A DNA stretch of 64,000 nt from JADLGJ01 sp031423615 (lineage in GTDB: Bacteria > Omnitrophota > Gorgyraeia > Zapsychrales > JANLHA01), in NCBI GenBank assembly GCA_031423615.1, contig JANPFV010000015.1, positions 1 to 64,000 on the forward strand, written 5' to 3'. Below the pieces are notes generated by a model. That model saw nothing but the letters and a program-made list of their open reading frames with translations. It did not search any database and was not told the origin of the DNA. Positions 8,218 to 16,026 of the stretch are shown here, piece after piece (positions within the stretch are counted from its first letter, which is position 1; every line of letters starts with the position of its first letter). The position numbers and the translations under genes were made by a program.

Positions 8218-10149
8218 ATGCACACAATAGTTCCATATCCATATTCGGATGCAGATCAATACGCCAAGCCAGTGGTTTCCCAGCCAATGCCAAAGGATGT
8301 CTTTATGACGCATATAAGGGAAGCGGTTGAGAAGGTGTATATCCGTACGCGTGCGATGCTCTCTAACCATCGCATGTATGCGAATATATTGGGGCATTAC
8401 CTTAATAAATACGGCATTGAGGAAGTGTGTCCCGATGAATCTTTTATTGAGCAGATGTGGGACAGATTAAAGGAAAGCGGTCAGTTTGATGGCAGGGAAT
8501 ATGAATGGTTGACCAGGAAAAAAGTTCCTCGTTTTACTAGAAAAGTCATTAACGAATGCTTTTCCCCCAATGGCCTTGTACAAAGAACGGTTCTTAAAGA
8601 GATAGTCATTGGACGGTATGAAAGATTCTTTAAGTTTACCAAAAATAGCCAAGAGGCCATCAAATGGTTTGAACAAAACGGCAAACGTGTTGAAGCCATG
8701 TCGGTACTTGTCCAAAATGGTGAAACTGAAATTAACCCTTACAATGAGATTATCAGAAGCATTCATCGTATAACAAACAGAGAATTATTACCTCTTACCA
8801 AGAACGGAAAGATAGAACATGCCATCCGGTTTCTTGAGTACGTGAATAAAAATGGTTTCGAGGAAGCGACAAAGGAAGACGTGCAGAAATTTGAAGAAGT
8901 CTGCACTGAAAGAGGCATTAAACAAATAGAAGATTATTTGGCGCATGTGGCAACTTTCTTTATCAACATCCACGCAAAAGGATTCATAAAAAGCAATCCG
9001 TTCGCTCATGTCTCATTAAAAATGAATGGCGGTGCGGTCAAGAAAGATTTCGTTACGGTTGAGGGGATGGAAAAACTCAGGGATCTTACAACCGTGGATC
9101 AGAAAAATAGAGATGATGTTAGAGACAGACTCTTTGCATTATTGGCTTACGATTTGGCGCTTAGAATCGGTGAGCTTTTAGCTTTGGAGGTTTCTGATTT
9201 CAAAAAGGATGCCCAGGGAGAATGGTTTGTTCTTTTAAGGGCAGAGGTGCAAAAGGGCTATAAAGACGAGGAGGTAATGTATTTCTTTTTTGATGAGACT
9301 AAAGAACTCCTTGAGTTGTATCTTAATAAAATACGCGATCAATATAAACCCACCACCAATCATCTTATATTATCCAATCAATGGGGAAGGTCAATATCGA
9401 CCACTGCATGTGCCACAAGGTTCAGGCAACTTTGTAAGAGGCTGAATATAAAAACGTATTATGGAGGCAGTCCGTCCCCGCATCTTTTGCGTCACTCGTT
9501 TGCTACTCTTAATATAGAGCCAATCGGTCTTGCTCTTCCTTTGTATGAAATGATCCAAAGGCTAAGACACACCAGGGTGGAGACTACCCGAAAGCACTAT
9601 ATTCATAACAATCCTTATTTGAAGAAAATAAAACACGATGTCTTGCGTAAAAACAATAAAAAGAAAACCGCAACGGATGTTCTTAATGAAATGTCGTTAG
9701 CTGATCTTGAACATTGGTTTTCTGATAAGTTGGGAATGGATTCAGCCACAGTCAGGCATATCAGAGAAAATCATAAAAAAGCGTTTGAGGTCGTCATTCA
9801 AAACCCTCAAGATGAAAAGGACGATGTTGATAATAAAATGTTTCTATCGGAGCAAGACGCTCTTGATCGCATAAAGGATTTAAAGATTCCAGAGTTAGCT
9901 TTAAGAAATTATGCTTTGAAGAAAAAAGCTTTGTCGAAAGGTTTTATCGGCAGTGCTCGCAAAGGCAAAGGATTTAGGTATAGGGAAGATTTTGTTGAAG
10001 ACTTAGCTAGGAATTGGACGCTGGCTGAAAATGTGAGACAGAAATTAAATATGCACCCTCGGAGATTTCAAAGAACTCTGAAGCAGGAGAAATGGCGTAA
10101 TTTAAAAATCGGGAATGTGCTTTATATCAATAAGCTAGATTGTATTTAA
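8218..10149 (+). CDS. Tyrosine recombinase (integrase) with long C-terminal extension
   Basis: A 643-residue phage-type integrase. An N-terminal arm and core-binding SAM-like domain (~200-290) is followed by the catalytic domain with R316 (ALRIGELLAL), H422-x2-R425 (HLLRHSFAT), H451 and the nucleophile Y461 (TRKHYIH), so the active site looks complete. About 170 residues follow the tyrosine, far more than usual, and may hold further DNA-binding helices. The enzyme would cut and join att sites. The GAPDH-tail junction ~250 bp downstream is the likely attachment site. An AAGG motif precedes the ATG. Confidence 0.9.
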   Translation: MHTIVPYPYSDADQYAKPVVSQPMPKDVFMTHIREAVEKVYIRTRAMLSNHRMYANILGHYLNKYGIEEVCPDESFIEQMWDRLKESGQFDGREYEWLTRKKVPRFTRKVINECFSPNGLVQRTVLKEIVIGRYERFFKFTKNSQEAIKWFEQNGKRVEAMSVLVQNGETEINPYNEIIRSIHRITNRELLPLTKNGKIEHAIRFLEYVNKNGFEEATKEDVQKFEEVCTERGIKQIEDYLAHVATFFINIHAKGFIKSNPFAHVSLKMNGGAVKKDFVTVEGMEKLRDLTTVDQKNRDDVRDRLFALLAYDLALRIGELLALEVSDFKKDAQGEWFVLLRAEVQKGYKDEEVMYFFFDETKELLELYLNKIRDQYKPTTNHLILSNQWGRSISTTACATRFRQLCKRLNIKTYYGGSPSPHLLRHSFATLNIEPIGLALPLYEMIQRLRHTRVETTRKHYIHNNPYLKKIKHDVLRKNNKKKTATDVLNEMSLADLEHWFSDKLGMDSATVRHIRENHKKAFEVVIQNPQDEKDDVDNKMFLSEQDALDRIKDLKIPELALRNYALKKKALSKGFIGSARKGKGFRYREDFVEDLARNWTLAENVRQKLNMHPRRFQRTLKQEKWRNLKIGNVLYINKLDCI

Positions 10150-10177
10150 TGACATAGCAATAAAATGATCCAAGGTG

Positions 10178-10219
10178 AAGGCCAGTTACGTTTGAATTTA
10201 CGTAGCTGGCCTTATCTTT
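10178..10219 (+). terminator. Rho-independent terminator after the integrase
   Basis: A 13-bp stem (AAGGCCAGTTACG with CGTAGCTGGCCTT, one G-U pair), a 10-base loop and a following ATCTTTT tract, starting 28 bp after the integrase stop. Its CCAGTTA/TAGCTGG core recurs in the terminators after both GAPDH tails. Confidence 0.75.
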
Positions 10220-10311
10220 TGGCCAGTAAAGGCGTTAAAAATTCTATATTTTTATTAACAGGAATGGTATAATTATTTTTTTACAAATCGATTGAGAATT
10301 TGCTTCAAAAA

Positions 10312-10352
10312 CGGGACATCTATACGACATTTTTCGGGACATCTATACGACA
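10312..10352 (+). repeat. Two direct repeats, possible integrase arm sites
   Basis: The 18-mer CGGGACATCTATACGACA occurs at 10312-10329 and 10335-10352 (period 23), between the integrase terminator and the GAPDH-tail junction. Closely spaced direct repeats beside an att core are typical of arm-type integrase sites. A related module lies at 10584-10613 on the other side of the tail. Confidence 0.55.
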
Positions 10353-10392
10353 AATCGAAAAAGATCAAAAACATCGAAATGGTCATAAATGA

Positions 10393-10527
10393 ATGGTAAT
10401 AAATGTTTTATATCAATCTAAAAAGATCTTTGCAATCGTAAGGGTCTTTCAAGCATGGTATGACAACGAATGGGGGTATAGCAATAAAACTGTCGACTTA
10501 ATTGTTTATATCGATAGTGTTAAGTAG
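10393..10527 (+). pseudogene. gap: Displaced 3' end of gap (GAPDH C-terminal tail), copy A
   Basis: A 44-codon frame whose last 23 residues read WYDNEWGYSNKTVDLIVYID plus SVK, the highly conserved C-terminal region of glyceraldehyde-3-phosphate dehydrogenase. The catalytic and NAD domains are missing. Upstream residues (IVRVFQA) may also be gap-derived, while the leader near 10385-10403 (ATAAATGAATGGTAATAAA) is shared with tail B and looks element-derived. The best reading is the junction left when an element integrated at the 3' end of a gap gene. It could still be translated as a short peptide from ATG 10393. Confidence 0.7.
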
Positions 10528-10583
10528 GGTTTACAACAATAAGATCAAGAAAAGAGATTGCTGAAAATAGAAAAACAACAGCA

Positions 10584-10613
10584 ACGTATCATTTTTACAA
10601 CATCTACGTATCA
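10584..10613 (+). repeat. Second repeat module flanking the gap tail
   Basis: ACGTATCA is repeated at 10584-10591 and 10606-10613 (period 22). The whole module (ACGTATCATTTTT...ACATCTACGTATCA) resembles the module at 10325-10352 (ACGACATTTTT...ACATCTATACGACA). The two lie on either side of the GAPDH tail, as expected for paired arm sites or nested element ends. Confidence 0.4.
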
Positions 10614-10637
10614 GTTAATAAAATAATGCCAAACAAG

Positions 10638-10671
10638 AGGTCAGTTACCCTAAAAAGTAACTGGCCTTTTG
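10638..10671 (+). terminator. Rho-independent terminator after GAPDH tail A
   Basis: AGGTCAGTTAC pairs with GTAACTGGCCT (one G-U pair) around an 8-base loop and is followed by TTTT. It sits 110 bp after the tail A stop codon and shares the CAGTTA core with the other two hairpins of this region. It may be the original gap terminator carried along with the tail. Confidence 0.75.
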
Positions 10672-10723
10672 TGTTATAAAAACCAATTAAAGAAGTAGTT
10701 GAGCTAATATTGGGTAGTGAGAG

Positions 10724-13700
10724 ATGAAAATAACAAAAGAAATTTTTCTTAGCTTTTTAGCGTGTCCATATAAAGCATATTTATTGTTAAAAGGCGAGTC
10801 TGGAAATAAGTCTGAATATGAGGTTTTGTTTAAGGAAATGAAAGAGAAGTATTGCGCTGATGGTTTAAAGAAATTTTCCGTAAAGCAGGCTTCACTTGAA
10901 ATGATCCGTGATACGAATTTGAAGAATAAAAATGGAGTTGTTTATCAGGCGCCAATTGGTCAGCAGGATGTGCATTCTGATTCTTGCATAATGGAGCGCG
11001 TAAGAGGAGGATCTGAGTTTGGGAGGTTTCATTACATCCCTGTCATATTTACGCCGAAGCAGAAACTTTCGCAAGAAGATAGACTTGAAATCGCTTATGA
11101 TGGTTTTATTTTAAAAACTTTACAGTCCAGAAGGCCGGAATATGGAAAAGTATTTTGCGGAGACAGTTTCAAAACAACAAAATTGCGGATAGGGAGTCAA
11201 ATTGAAAAGGTCAAGAACATTGTCGCCAAGATTAAGAAAATAAATTTGGACAGTCCTCCGAAGATTATTCTGAATCGTCATTGTCAAATTTGCGAATTTA
11301 AGGATGCGTGTCGTGCTAAAGCCATTGAGAAAGACGATCTGAGTCTTCTTGCTGGTATTCCACCGAGAGAAATCGAAGCGCAAAATAAAAAGGGTGTTTT
11401 TACGGTGACGCAGTATTCATATACATTTCGTTCTCGTAAAAAGTTCAGAAAAGCTTATCCGTTTAATTTGAAAGCGTTGGCTTTGCGGGAGAAAAAAATA
11501 CATCTTTACGGGACGCTAGGTATTTCAACATCTGATGTACAGATTTATTTGGATGTCGAAGGCGACCCTGAGCGGGATTTTTACTATTTGATCGGATTGG
11601 TAATTATTGAGAACGGAATTGAGAAAAGACATTCTTTCTGGGCTGATAACGAGGCCGAAGAGAGAGGAATCTGTTTGGAATTTGTAAACTGTATGCGCAG
11701 TTACGGAAATTATAAGCTCTACCACTATGGAAGCTATGAAACAAAGTTTATGCAAAAGGTACAATCCTATATGCATGACCCTGATGATGTTCGTGTAATT
11801 GAAGGGATGCTCGTCAATGCAGTTAATGTGCTGTCTATTGTTTACGAGCATGTATTCTTCCCAACGTATTCGAATGGATTGAAAGACATAGGGACATATT
11901 TAGGGGTCAAATGGACAAGAAAGGATGCGTCTGGTATTAACAGTTTGGTCTGGAGGGAGTGTTTTGATCGTACGAAGAACGAGGTCTTGAAGAACAGGTT
12001 GATAGAATACAATTTGGAAGATTGCTTTGCACTAAAATCTATTTCTGAATTTATTAATAAAATCAGCATGAATCAGCGAGAAAAGATCGATAAAAATATC
12101 GAAGTTGTTTATGCGGATAATGTGAAAGAAGGTTCAAGTTATGCCAAGTGGGGGAAGGTAGATTTTATTTGGAAAGACTTGGAGCACATTAATAATTGCG
12201 CATACTTTGATTATCAGAGAGAAAAAGTATTTGTTCGAACAGATAAACGATTATTAAAAGCAAAGTCAAAGCCAAGAAGAAATATCAAGCGGGCATATCC
12301 TGTAAATAAGAAGATCAATGTTAAATTTAGAAACAGGTGTCCTAAATGCGGAAAAAGAATGTACCGATGGGTTGGATCGAGTAAACAAGTAATTGATCTA
12401 AAATTTGCAAAAGCCGGTGTAAAAAGATGGGTAGAGTTTTATCAAATATATAAAAAGAGGTGTTCTCGATGCAGTTTTTTGCAGACAGATACAACGTTGA
12501 GAGATTTGCCCAAATATGGACATAGTTTAAAAAGCTTTGTTATTTACAACAATGTTGTTAATCATCAGACATTTGATAACATTTCAGATGCTTTAAGAGA
12601 TTTTTTTGACATATCGATCAGCGGGCCATGTCTAAATAATTTTAAGAATTATTTCTCCGAATACTATCAAGAGACGTATCAACAAATTTTAAAGAGAATA
12701 ATTCAGGGCAAGATGGTTCACGCTGATGAAACCCAAATATCCATCAACAAGCAAATCGGATATGTATGGGTTTTAGCCAATATGGAAGAAGTATATTTTT
12801 TATATCGACCAACAAGGGAAGGACAGTTTTTGAATGATTTGTTTAAGGACTACAAGGGGGTTCTTATTTCTGATTTTTATGCTGCATATGATTCTCTGGC
12901 ATGCCTCCAACAAAAATGTCTAATCCATCTAATCAGGGATTTAAACGATGATCTTAGGGCGAATCCTTTCGATGAGGAGTATAAGAATTTAGCTGCTTAT
13001 TTTACCTTAGTGTTAAGACAAATCGTAGACACAGTTGATAGACATGGTCTTAAAAAGCGAAATTTGAATAAACATAAGAGAATGGTAAACAAATTTTTTG
13101 AAAAGGCTGTCAGTGCCACATATACGAGTGATTTGGCGCAGAAATACCAGAAAAGATTTAAAAAGAATCAAGAGAAGTTGTTTACTTTCTTAAATTATGA
13201 TGGAGTGCCGTGGAATAACAATAATGCAGAACATGCTTTGAAAAATTTTGCTGTTTCCAGATATAAGATGGATTTTCATTCTGAGGATGGACTTAAGAAC
13301 CAACTCATATTTTTAAGCATTTATCAGACCTGTCGAAATCGCGGCATCAATTTTCTTAAGTTCCTTGTTTCAAAAGAGAAGGACATTGATCGTTTTTCAC
13401 AAGGCCGTACGCAGAAACATTTTTTTATCGGTTCTTCCGAGTATTCCTTAGGTGAATTTTGTAGGGAATATATTATCGATGGTTTAGTGAAAGCGCTTAG
13501 AGATAGAGGCATTAATATGCCCAAAGGTTCAGGGATTGAAGTTATTAATTCTGATGTGTTGACGAATAGGGATTTATATAAGAAATATTCTGATGTGAAC
13601 TTGACTAAAGAAGACCAGGGTATCATAGCTAAAATAAATAATCTTAATGAGAATGAAATAAAAAGGTTCAATCGGAGTTTAATTGAGAGAGGGAACCCAC

Positions 13701-13768
13701 ATGAATCCCCAAAGAACCATTTTATCCTTGATGATGCCAATAAAACTGACTGGTTCCCTGTAATTTAA
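10724..13768 (+). CDS. TM0106/Cas4-like nuclease fused to IS66-type transposase
   Basis: A 1014-residue fusion. Residues 1-~240 match the RecB/Cas4-like part of TM0106-family nucleases, with C14 plus C187-x2-C190-x5-C196, the spacing of the Cas4/AddB iron-sulphur cluster; the usual Glu-x-Lys catalytic pair is not evident. Residues ~270-445 form an RNase H-like exonuclease domain (D277, E279; YNLEDC with D433). A zinc ribbon follows (C539/C542, C580/C583), then an IS66 DDE domain with D668 (ADET), D717 (SDFYAAYD) and E836 (NNNNAEHALK), so the transposase active site looks intact. The C-terminal ~120 residues are unassigned. No IS66 tnpA/tnpB partners or clear terminal inverted repeats are seen. 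Confidence 0.85.
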   Translation: MKITKEIFLSFLACPYKAYLLLKGESGNKSEYEVLFKEMKEKYCADGLKKFSVKQASLEMIRDTNLKNKNGVVYQAPIGQQDVHSDSCIMERVRGGSEFGRFHYIPVIFTPKQKLSQEDRLEIAYDGFILKTLQSRRPEYGKVFCGDSFKTTKLRIGSQIEKVKNIVAKIKKINLDSPPKIILNRHCQICEFKDACRAKAIEKDDLSLLAGIPPREIEAQNKKGVFTVTQYSYTFRSRKKFRKAYPFNLKALALREKKIHLYGTLGISTSDVQIYLDVEGDPERDFYYLIGLVIIENGIEKRHSFWADNEAEERGICLEFVNCMRSYGNYKLYHYGSYETKFMQKVQSYMHDPDDVRVIEGMLVNAVNVLSIVYEHVFFPTYSNGLKDIGTYLGVKWTRKDASGINSLVWRECFDRTKNEVLKNRLIEYNLEDCFALKSISEFINKISMNQREKIDKNIEVVYADNVKEGSSYAKWGKVDFIWKDLEHINNCAYFDYQREKVFVRTDKRLLKAKSKPRRNIKRAYPVNKKINVKFRNRCPKCGKRMYRWVGSSKQVIDLKFAKAGVKRWVEFYQIYKKRCSRCSFLQTDTTLRDLPKYGHSLKSFVIYNNVVNHQTFDNISDALRDFFDISISGPCLNNFKNYFSEYYQETYQQILKRIIQGKMVHADETQISINKQIGYVWVLANMEEVYFLYRPTREGQFLNDLFKDYKGVLISDFYAAYDSLACLQQKCLIHLIRDLNDDLRANPFDEEYKNLAAYFTLVLRQIVDTVDRHGLKKRNLNKHKRMVNKFFEKAVSATYTSDLAQKYQKRFKKNQEKLFTFLNYDGVPWNNNNAEHALKNFAVSRYKMDFHSEDGLKNQLIFLSIYQTCRNRGINFLKFLVSKEKDIDRFSQGRTQKHFFIGSSEYSLGEFCREYIIDGLVKALRDRGINMPKGSGIEVINSDVLTNRDLYKKYSDVNLTKEDQGIIAKINNLNENEIKRFNRSLIERGNPHESPKNHFILDDANKTDWFPVI

Positions 13769-13840
13769 GGATTGTAGATTGATTCCAAATTGATTCTAAA
13801 ACTTTGTAAAACTTTCTACTCGTACGTACGTTTAATTATG

Positions 13841-13846
13841 TATAAT
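13841..13846 (+). promoter_or_regulatory. Perfect -10 box for a leaderless transcript
   Basis: TATAAT ends exactly seven bases before ATG 13854, so transcription should begin at or next to the start codon. The -35 region (ACTCGT at 17-bp spacing) is poor. No ribosome binding site could fit, which fits leaderless translation of the TIGR04255-family gene. Confidence 0.65.
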
Positions 13847-13853
13847 ACAACCT

Positions 13854-14633
13854 ATGGCAAAGCAAAACGGTGTGATTAATTTTTCAGAACAATTCCCCCA
13901 CCTTTCCCAAGCCCCAATCGTTGAATCGGTTGTCGATATCCGTATTGCTTCCGACGTCAAATGGGATGAGATTACTTTAAAAAAAGATTTGCAAAATCGT
14001 CTTAAGGATTATCCCAAGATCGAGGAACTGCGAGAATTTCGTTATCATGTCTCAGTAGCTTCAGGACCTGATCAGCAACACAAAGCAGAGGATTTGGGCT
14101 GTGTGGGTTTAAAATTGCAATCTGAGGATGGTCTTCATATTGTTCAATTCAATCAAGGTGCGTTTGTTTTCAGTCGTCTGAAACCATATCAAGATTGGAA
14201 TCAATTTACCAGTGAGGCATTTCGCTTGTGGGAAATATATCGCGCAATTTTTCGTCCGATTACTGTCCAGCGACTCGGAGTGCGATTTATAAACAGAATT
14301 CCTGCGCAGAGTGATTTTTCGACCCTTGAAGATTATTATAAAAATTCACCAAGAGAACTTGCAGAATTAGATTGGCCGCAAGGAGGATTTCTCATGCATA
14401 ATGTATTCCAAGTTCCGGAAACAGATTATGCGGTTAATGTGGTAAAGACGCGAGTGCCACCTAATGCTACGGATAAAGAGCATGGTTTGGTTTTGGATAT
14501 AGATGTTTATTCTCAAAGTTCATTCACTTATACAGATGAGGATTTGAAGAGCTGTTTGACCAAAATGCGGTGGGTGAAAAATAAAGTTTTTTATACCTGT
14601 ATCACTGATAAAATCTTGGAAAGGTTAAAATAA
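13854..14633 (+). CDS. TIGR04255-family protein
   Basis: A 259-residue protein with the family's characteristic opening (FPHLSQAPIVESVVDIRI) and central RPITVQRLGVRFINRI block, close to the usual length of ~250-280 residues. The family is sporadically distributed and has no established function that I can cite. The gene begins at a leaderless start and is followed by two unknown genes at 2 and 3 bp, forming one cassette inside the mobile region. From context a host-interaction, defence or toxin-related role is possible, but nothing catalytic is visible. Confidence 0.75.
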   Translation: MAKQNGVINFSEQFPHLSQAPIVESVVDIRIASDVKWDEITLKKDLQNRLKDYPKIEELREFRYHVSVASGPDQQHKAEDLGCVGLKLQSEDGLHIVQFNQGAFVFSRLKPYQDWNQFTSEAFRLWEIYRAIFRPITVQRLGVRFINRIPAQSDFSTLEDYYKNSPRELAELDWPQGGFLMHNVFQVPETDYAVNVVKTRVPPNATDKEHGLVLDIDVYSQSSFTYTDEDLKSCLTKMRWVKNKVFYTCITDKILERLK

Positions 14634-14635
14634 AT

Positions 14636-15115
14636 ATGCCGCTTTCATTCTTATTGCCCATGTCGTTATCAGGAGCTACTAGTCCGGTTGCCGTTTATGT
14701 GGAAGAGATTCAAAAGGACAGTAGAGAATCGCTGGTAAATTCTGCGATTTTTGGGACGAGAGGAATTTTAGAGCAACTCGATGCTGTTTATGAAGATTGT
14801 TTTTTGCCTGGCTGGGATGGGAATGGCGCAAAGGCGATTTCGCATGACGTTTTGCGTAATGCCCGTCATTTTTTGGGATCGCTTCCGTTTGGAATGGAAT
14901 TGCCAGAGATTGGCGCGGAGCCCGACGGGGCGATTACCTTTGAGTGGTATCGTTCTCCCAAAAGGACATTATCTGTCAGCATTAATTCCGATGGTTATGT
15001 GTATTATGCTTCTTTAACGGGGACTAGTCGCAGGCATGGCGTCGATCCTGTGCAGGGAGGTATTTCCAAAGATTTGATTGTGCTTATTAATCAAGTGTTA
15101 GGAATAAGGGTATAA
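14636..15115 (+). CDS. Unknown protein, second gene of the TIGR04255 cassette
   Basis: A 159-residue protein of the type often seen beside TIGR04255 genes (from memory, unverified). It contains LPGWDGNGAKAI, LPEIGAEPDGAITFEW and LSVSINSDGYVYYA, which look like a small alpha/beta domain. There is no signal peptide or membrane helix. It lies two bases after the TIGR04255 gene and three before the next, so coupled translation is likely. GC content looks higher than in the preceding gene, suggesting separate ancestry. Function unknown. Confidence 0.7.
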   Translation: MPLSFLLPMSLSGATSPVAVYVEEIQKDSRESLVNSAIFGTRGILEQLDAVYEDCFLPGWDGNGAKAISHDVLRNARHFLGSLPFGMELPEIGAEPDGAITFEWYRSPKRTLSVSINSDGYVYYASLTGTSRRHGVDPVQGGISKDLIVLINQVLGIRV

Positions 15116-15118
15116 AGG

Positions 15119-15505
15119 ATGCAAAGTGTTGTCTTGGACACTGAGTCGTTAGCGCGTTTTATTTTGTTTGGCCGATGGATCCGGGCAGATGGTACGGTCA
15201 GGCAGGATGCATTTATTCCGGACGAGCGTTTGGAGTTGTCTGTCACCCGATGTTCAGGTGTTTCGGACAGGGAAATTTGGAACATCGCGGAAGGAATTGC
15301 CAGGGTAAGTGGTCGTAATCTTCACGGAAGGGCGGATGTAGTTGTTGCGGTTGTCAGATCCAACAATCTTGATGTCAAATCGACTCCCCAGGATGGAAAT
15401 CCACATCACGCGGATGTTGTCAATTGGCCTATCAGAAAAGATGAGCAGAAAATGGTAGCGATGGCTTTAGCAGCCAGCTCACGGTTCCATCCTCCCGCCG
15501 TTTGA
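15119..15505 (+). CDS. Unknown protein, third gene of the TIGR04255 cassette
   Basis: A 128-residue soluble protein with conserved-looking blocks VRQDAFIPDERLELSVTR, REIWNIAEGIA and HHADVVNWP. I associate these blocks with small proteins co-occurring with TIGR04255 genes; that association is recollection, not a search result. An AAAGG purine stretch overlaps the start region. Two histidines followed by Asp (HHAD) and a late Asp could bind metal, but no enzyme family is recognised. It ends the cassette, 33 bp upstream of the winged-helix paralogue. Confidence 0.68.
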   Translation: MQSVVLDTESLARFILFGRWIRADGTVRQDAFIPDERLELSVTRCSGVSDREIWNIAEGIARVSGRNLHGRADVVVAVVRSNNLDVKSTPQDGNPHHADVVNWPIRKDEQKMVAMALAASSRFHPPAV

Positions 15506-15550
15506 AAATCTTCTTTTAGGATCCTCACTGTTTAATTTATGCAAAAAATA

Positions 15551-15991
15551 ATGACCAGATGGAATTTATTGCAAGAATTAATGATGTCTAAAGAATCGTG
15601 GGAAGCAGTTGGTAAAGCCTGGCCGCTTTTTCTTTTTTTGATTTTTAATACCAATAAATCGAATAAGTTTATTACGAACTATGCGGAATTAAAAGAGAAG
15701 CTACACGAAAGTCCGAACACCATTAAAAACTGGCGTGAATATTTAGTTAAGAATAAGGTGGTTGAGGTTTTTAAGGGAAGCGCATCAATGAGTTTTATTT
15801 TCTTGCCTCCTTATGATTCGTTGGTCACTTGTGAGCAAGATGACTGGGCCGGAATAAAAATTAAATCAGATCCTGGAATCAAAAAAATATTGGATAAAGT
15901 TTCAAAACGCGATAATATGTCTTTGCTTCCATTAATTGTGGAGCTTTACACCAAGATTGAAAAGCTTGAGAAGAAGACAAATTCAATGTAA
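15551..15991 (+). CDS. Winged-helix-like DNA-binding protein, copy 2
   Basis: A 146-residue paralogue of the protein at 7724-8161, similar along its whole length (KAWPLF, FNTN-SNKFIT, LKEKL-ESPNTIK-WR, YDSLVTCEQDD, DNMSLLP). I place the start at ATG 15551 because it aligns with the MTRW start of copy 1; ATG 15539 would add four residues. Here the gene runs directly into the GAPDH-tail junction with no integrase between them, so this unit looks like an element that lost its recombinase. The role is probably control or replication of the element, by context only. Confidence 0.65.
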   Translation: MTRWNLLQELMMSKESWEAVGKAWPLFLFLIFNTNKSNKFITNYAELKEKLHESPNTIKNWREYLVKNKVVEVFKGSASMSFIFLPPYDSLVTCEQDDWAGIKIKSDPGIKKILDKVSKRDNMSLLPLIVELYTKIEKLEKKTNSM

Positions 15992-16026
15992 GAGTCCTGA
16001 AAATTGAATTTACCAGACGGTAATAA

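Noticed and set aside
10312..10352. Short direct repeats as a CRISPR array
   Set aside because: Only two copies with a 5-base spacer, no cas genes, and a position beside a recombinase junction. Arm sites fit better.
10600..13850. IS66-type terminal inverted repeats around the fusion transposase
   Set aside because: I looked for matching ends near 10.6-10.7 and 13.75-13.85 kb and found none I could defend. GGGAACC/GGTTCCC at 13.69-13.76 kb lies within the coding region.
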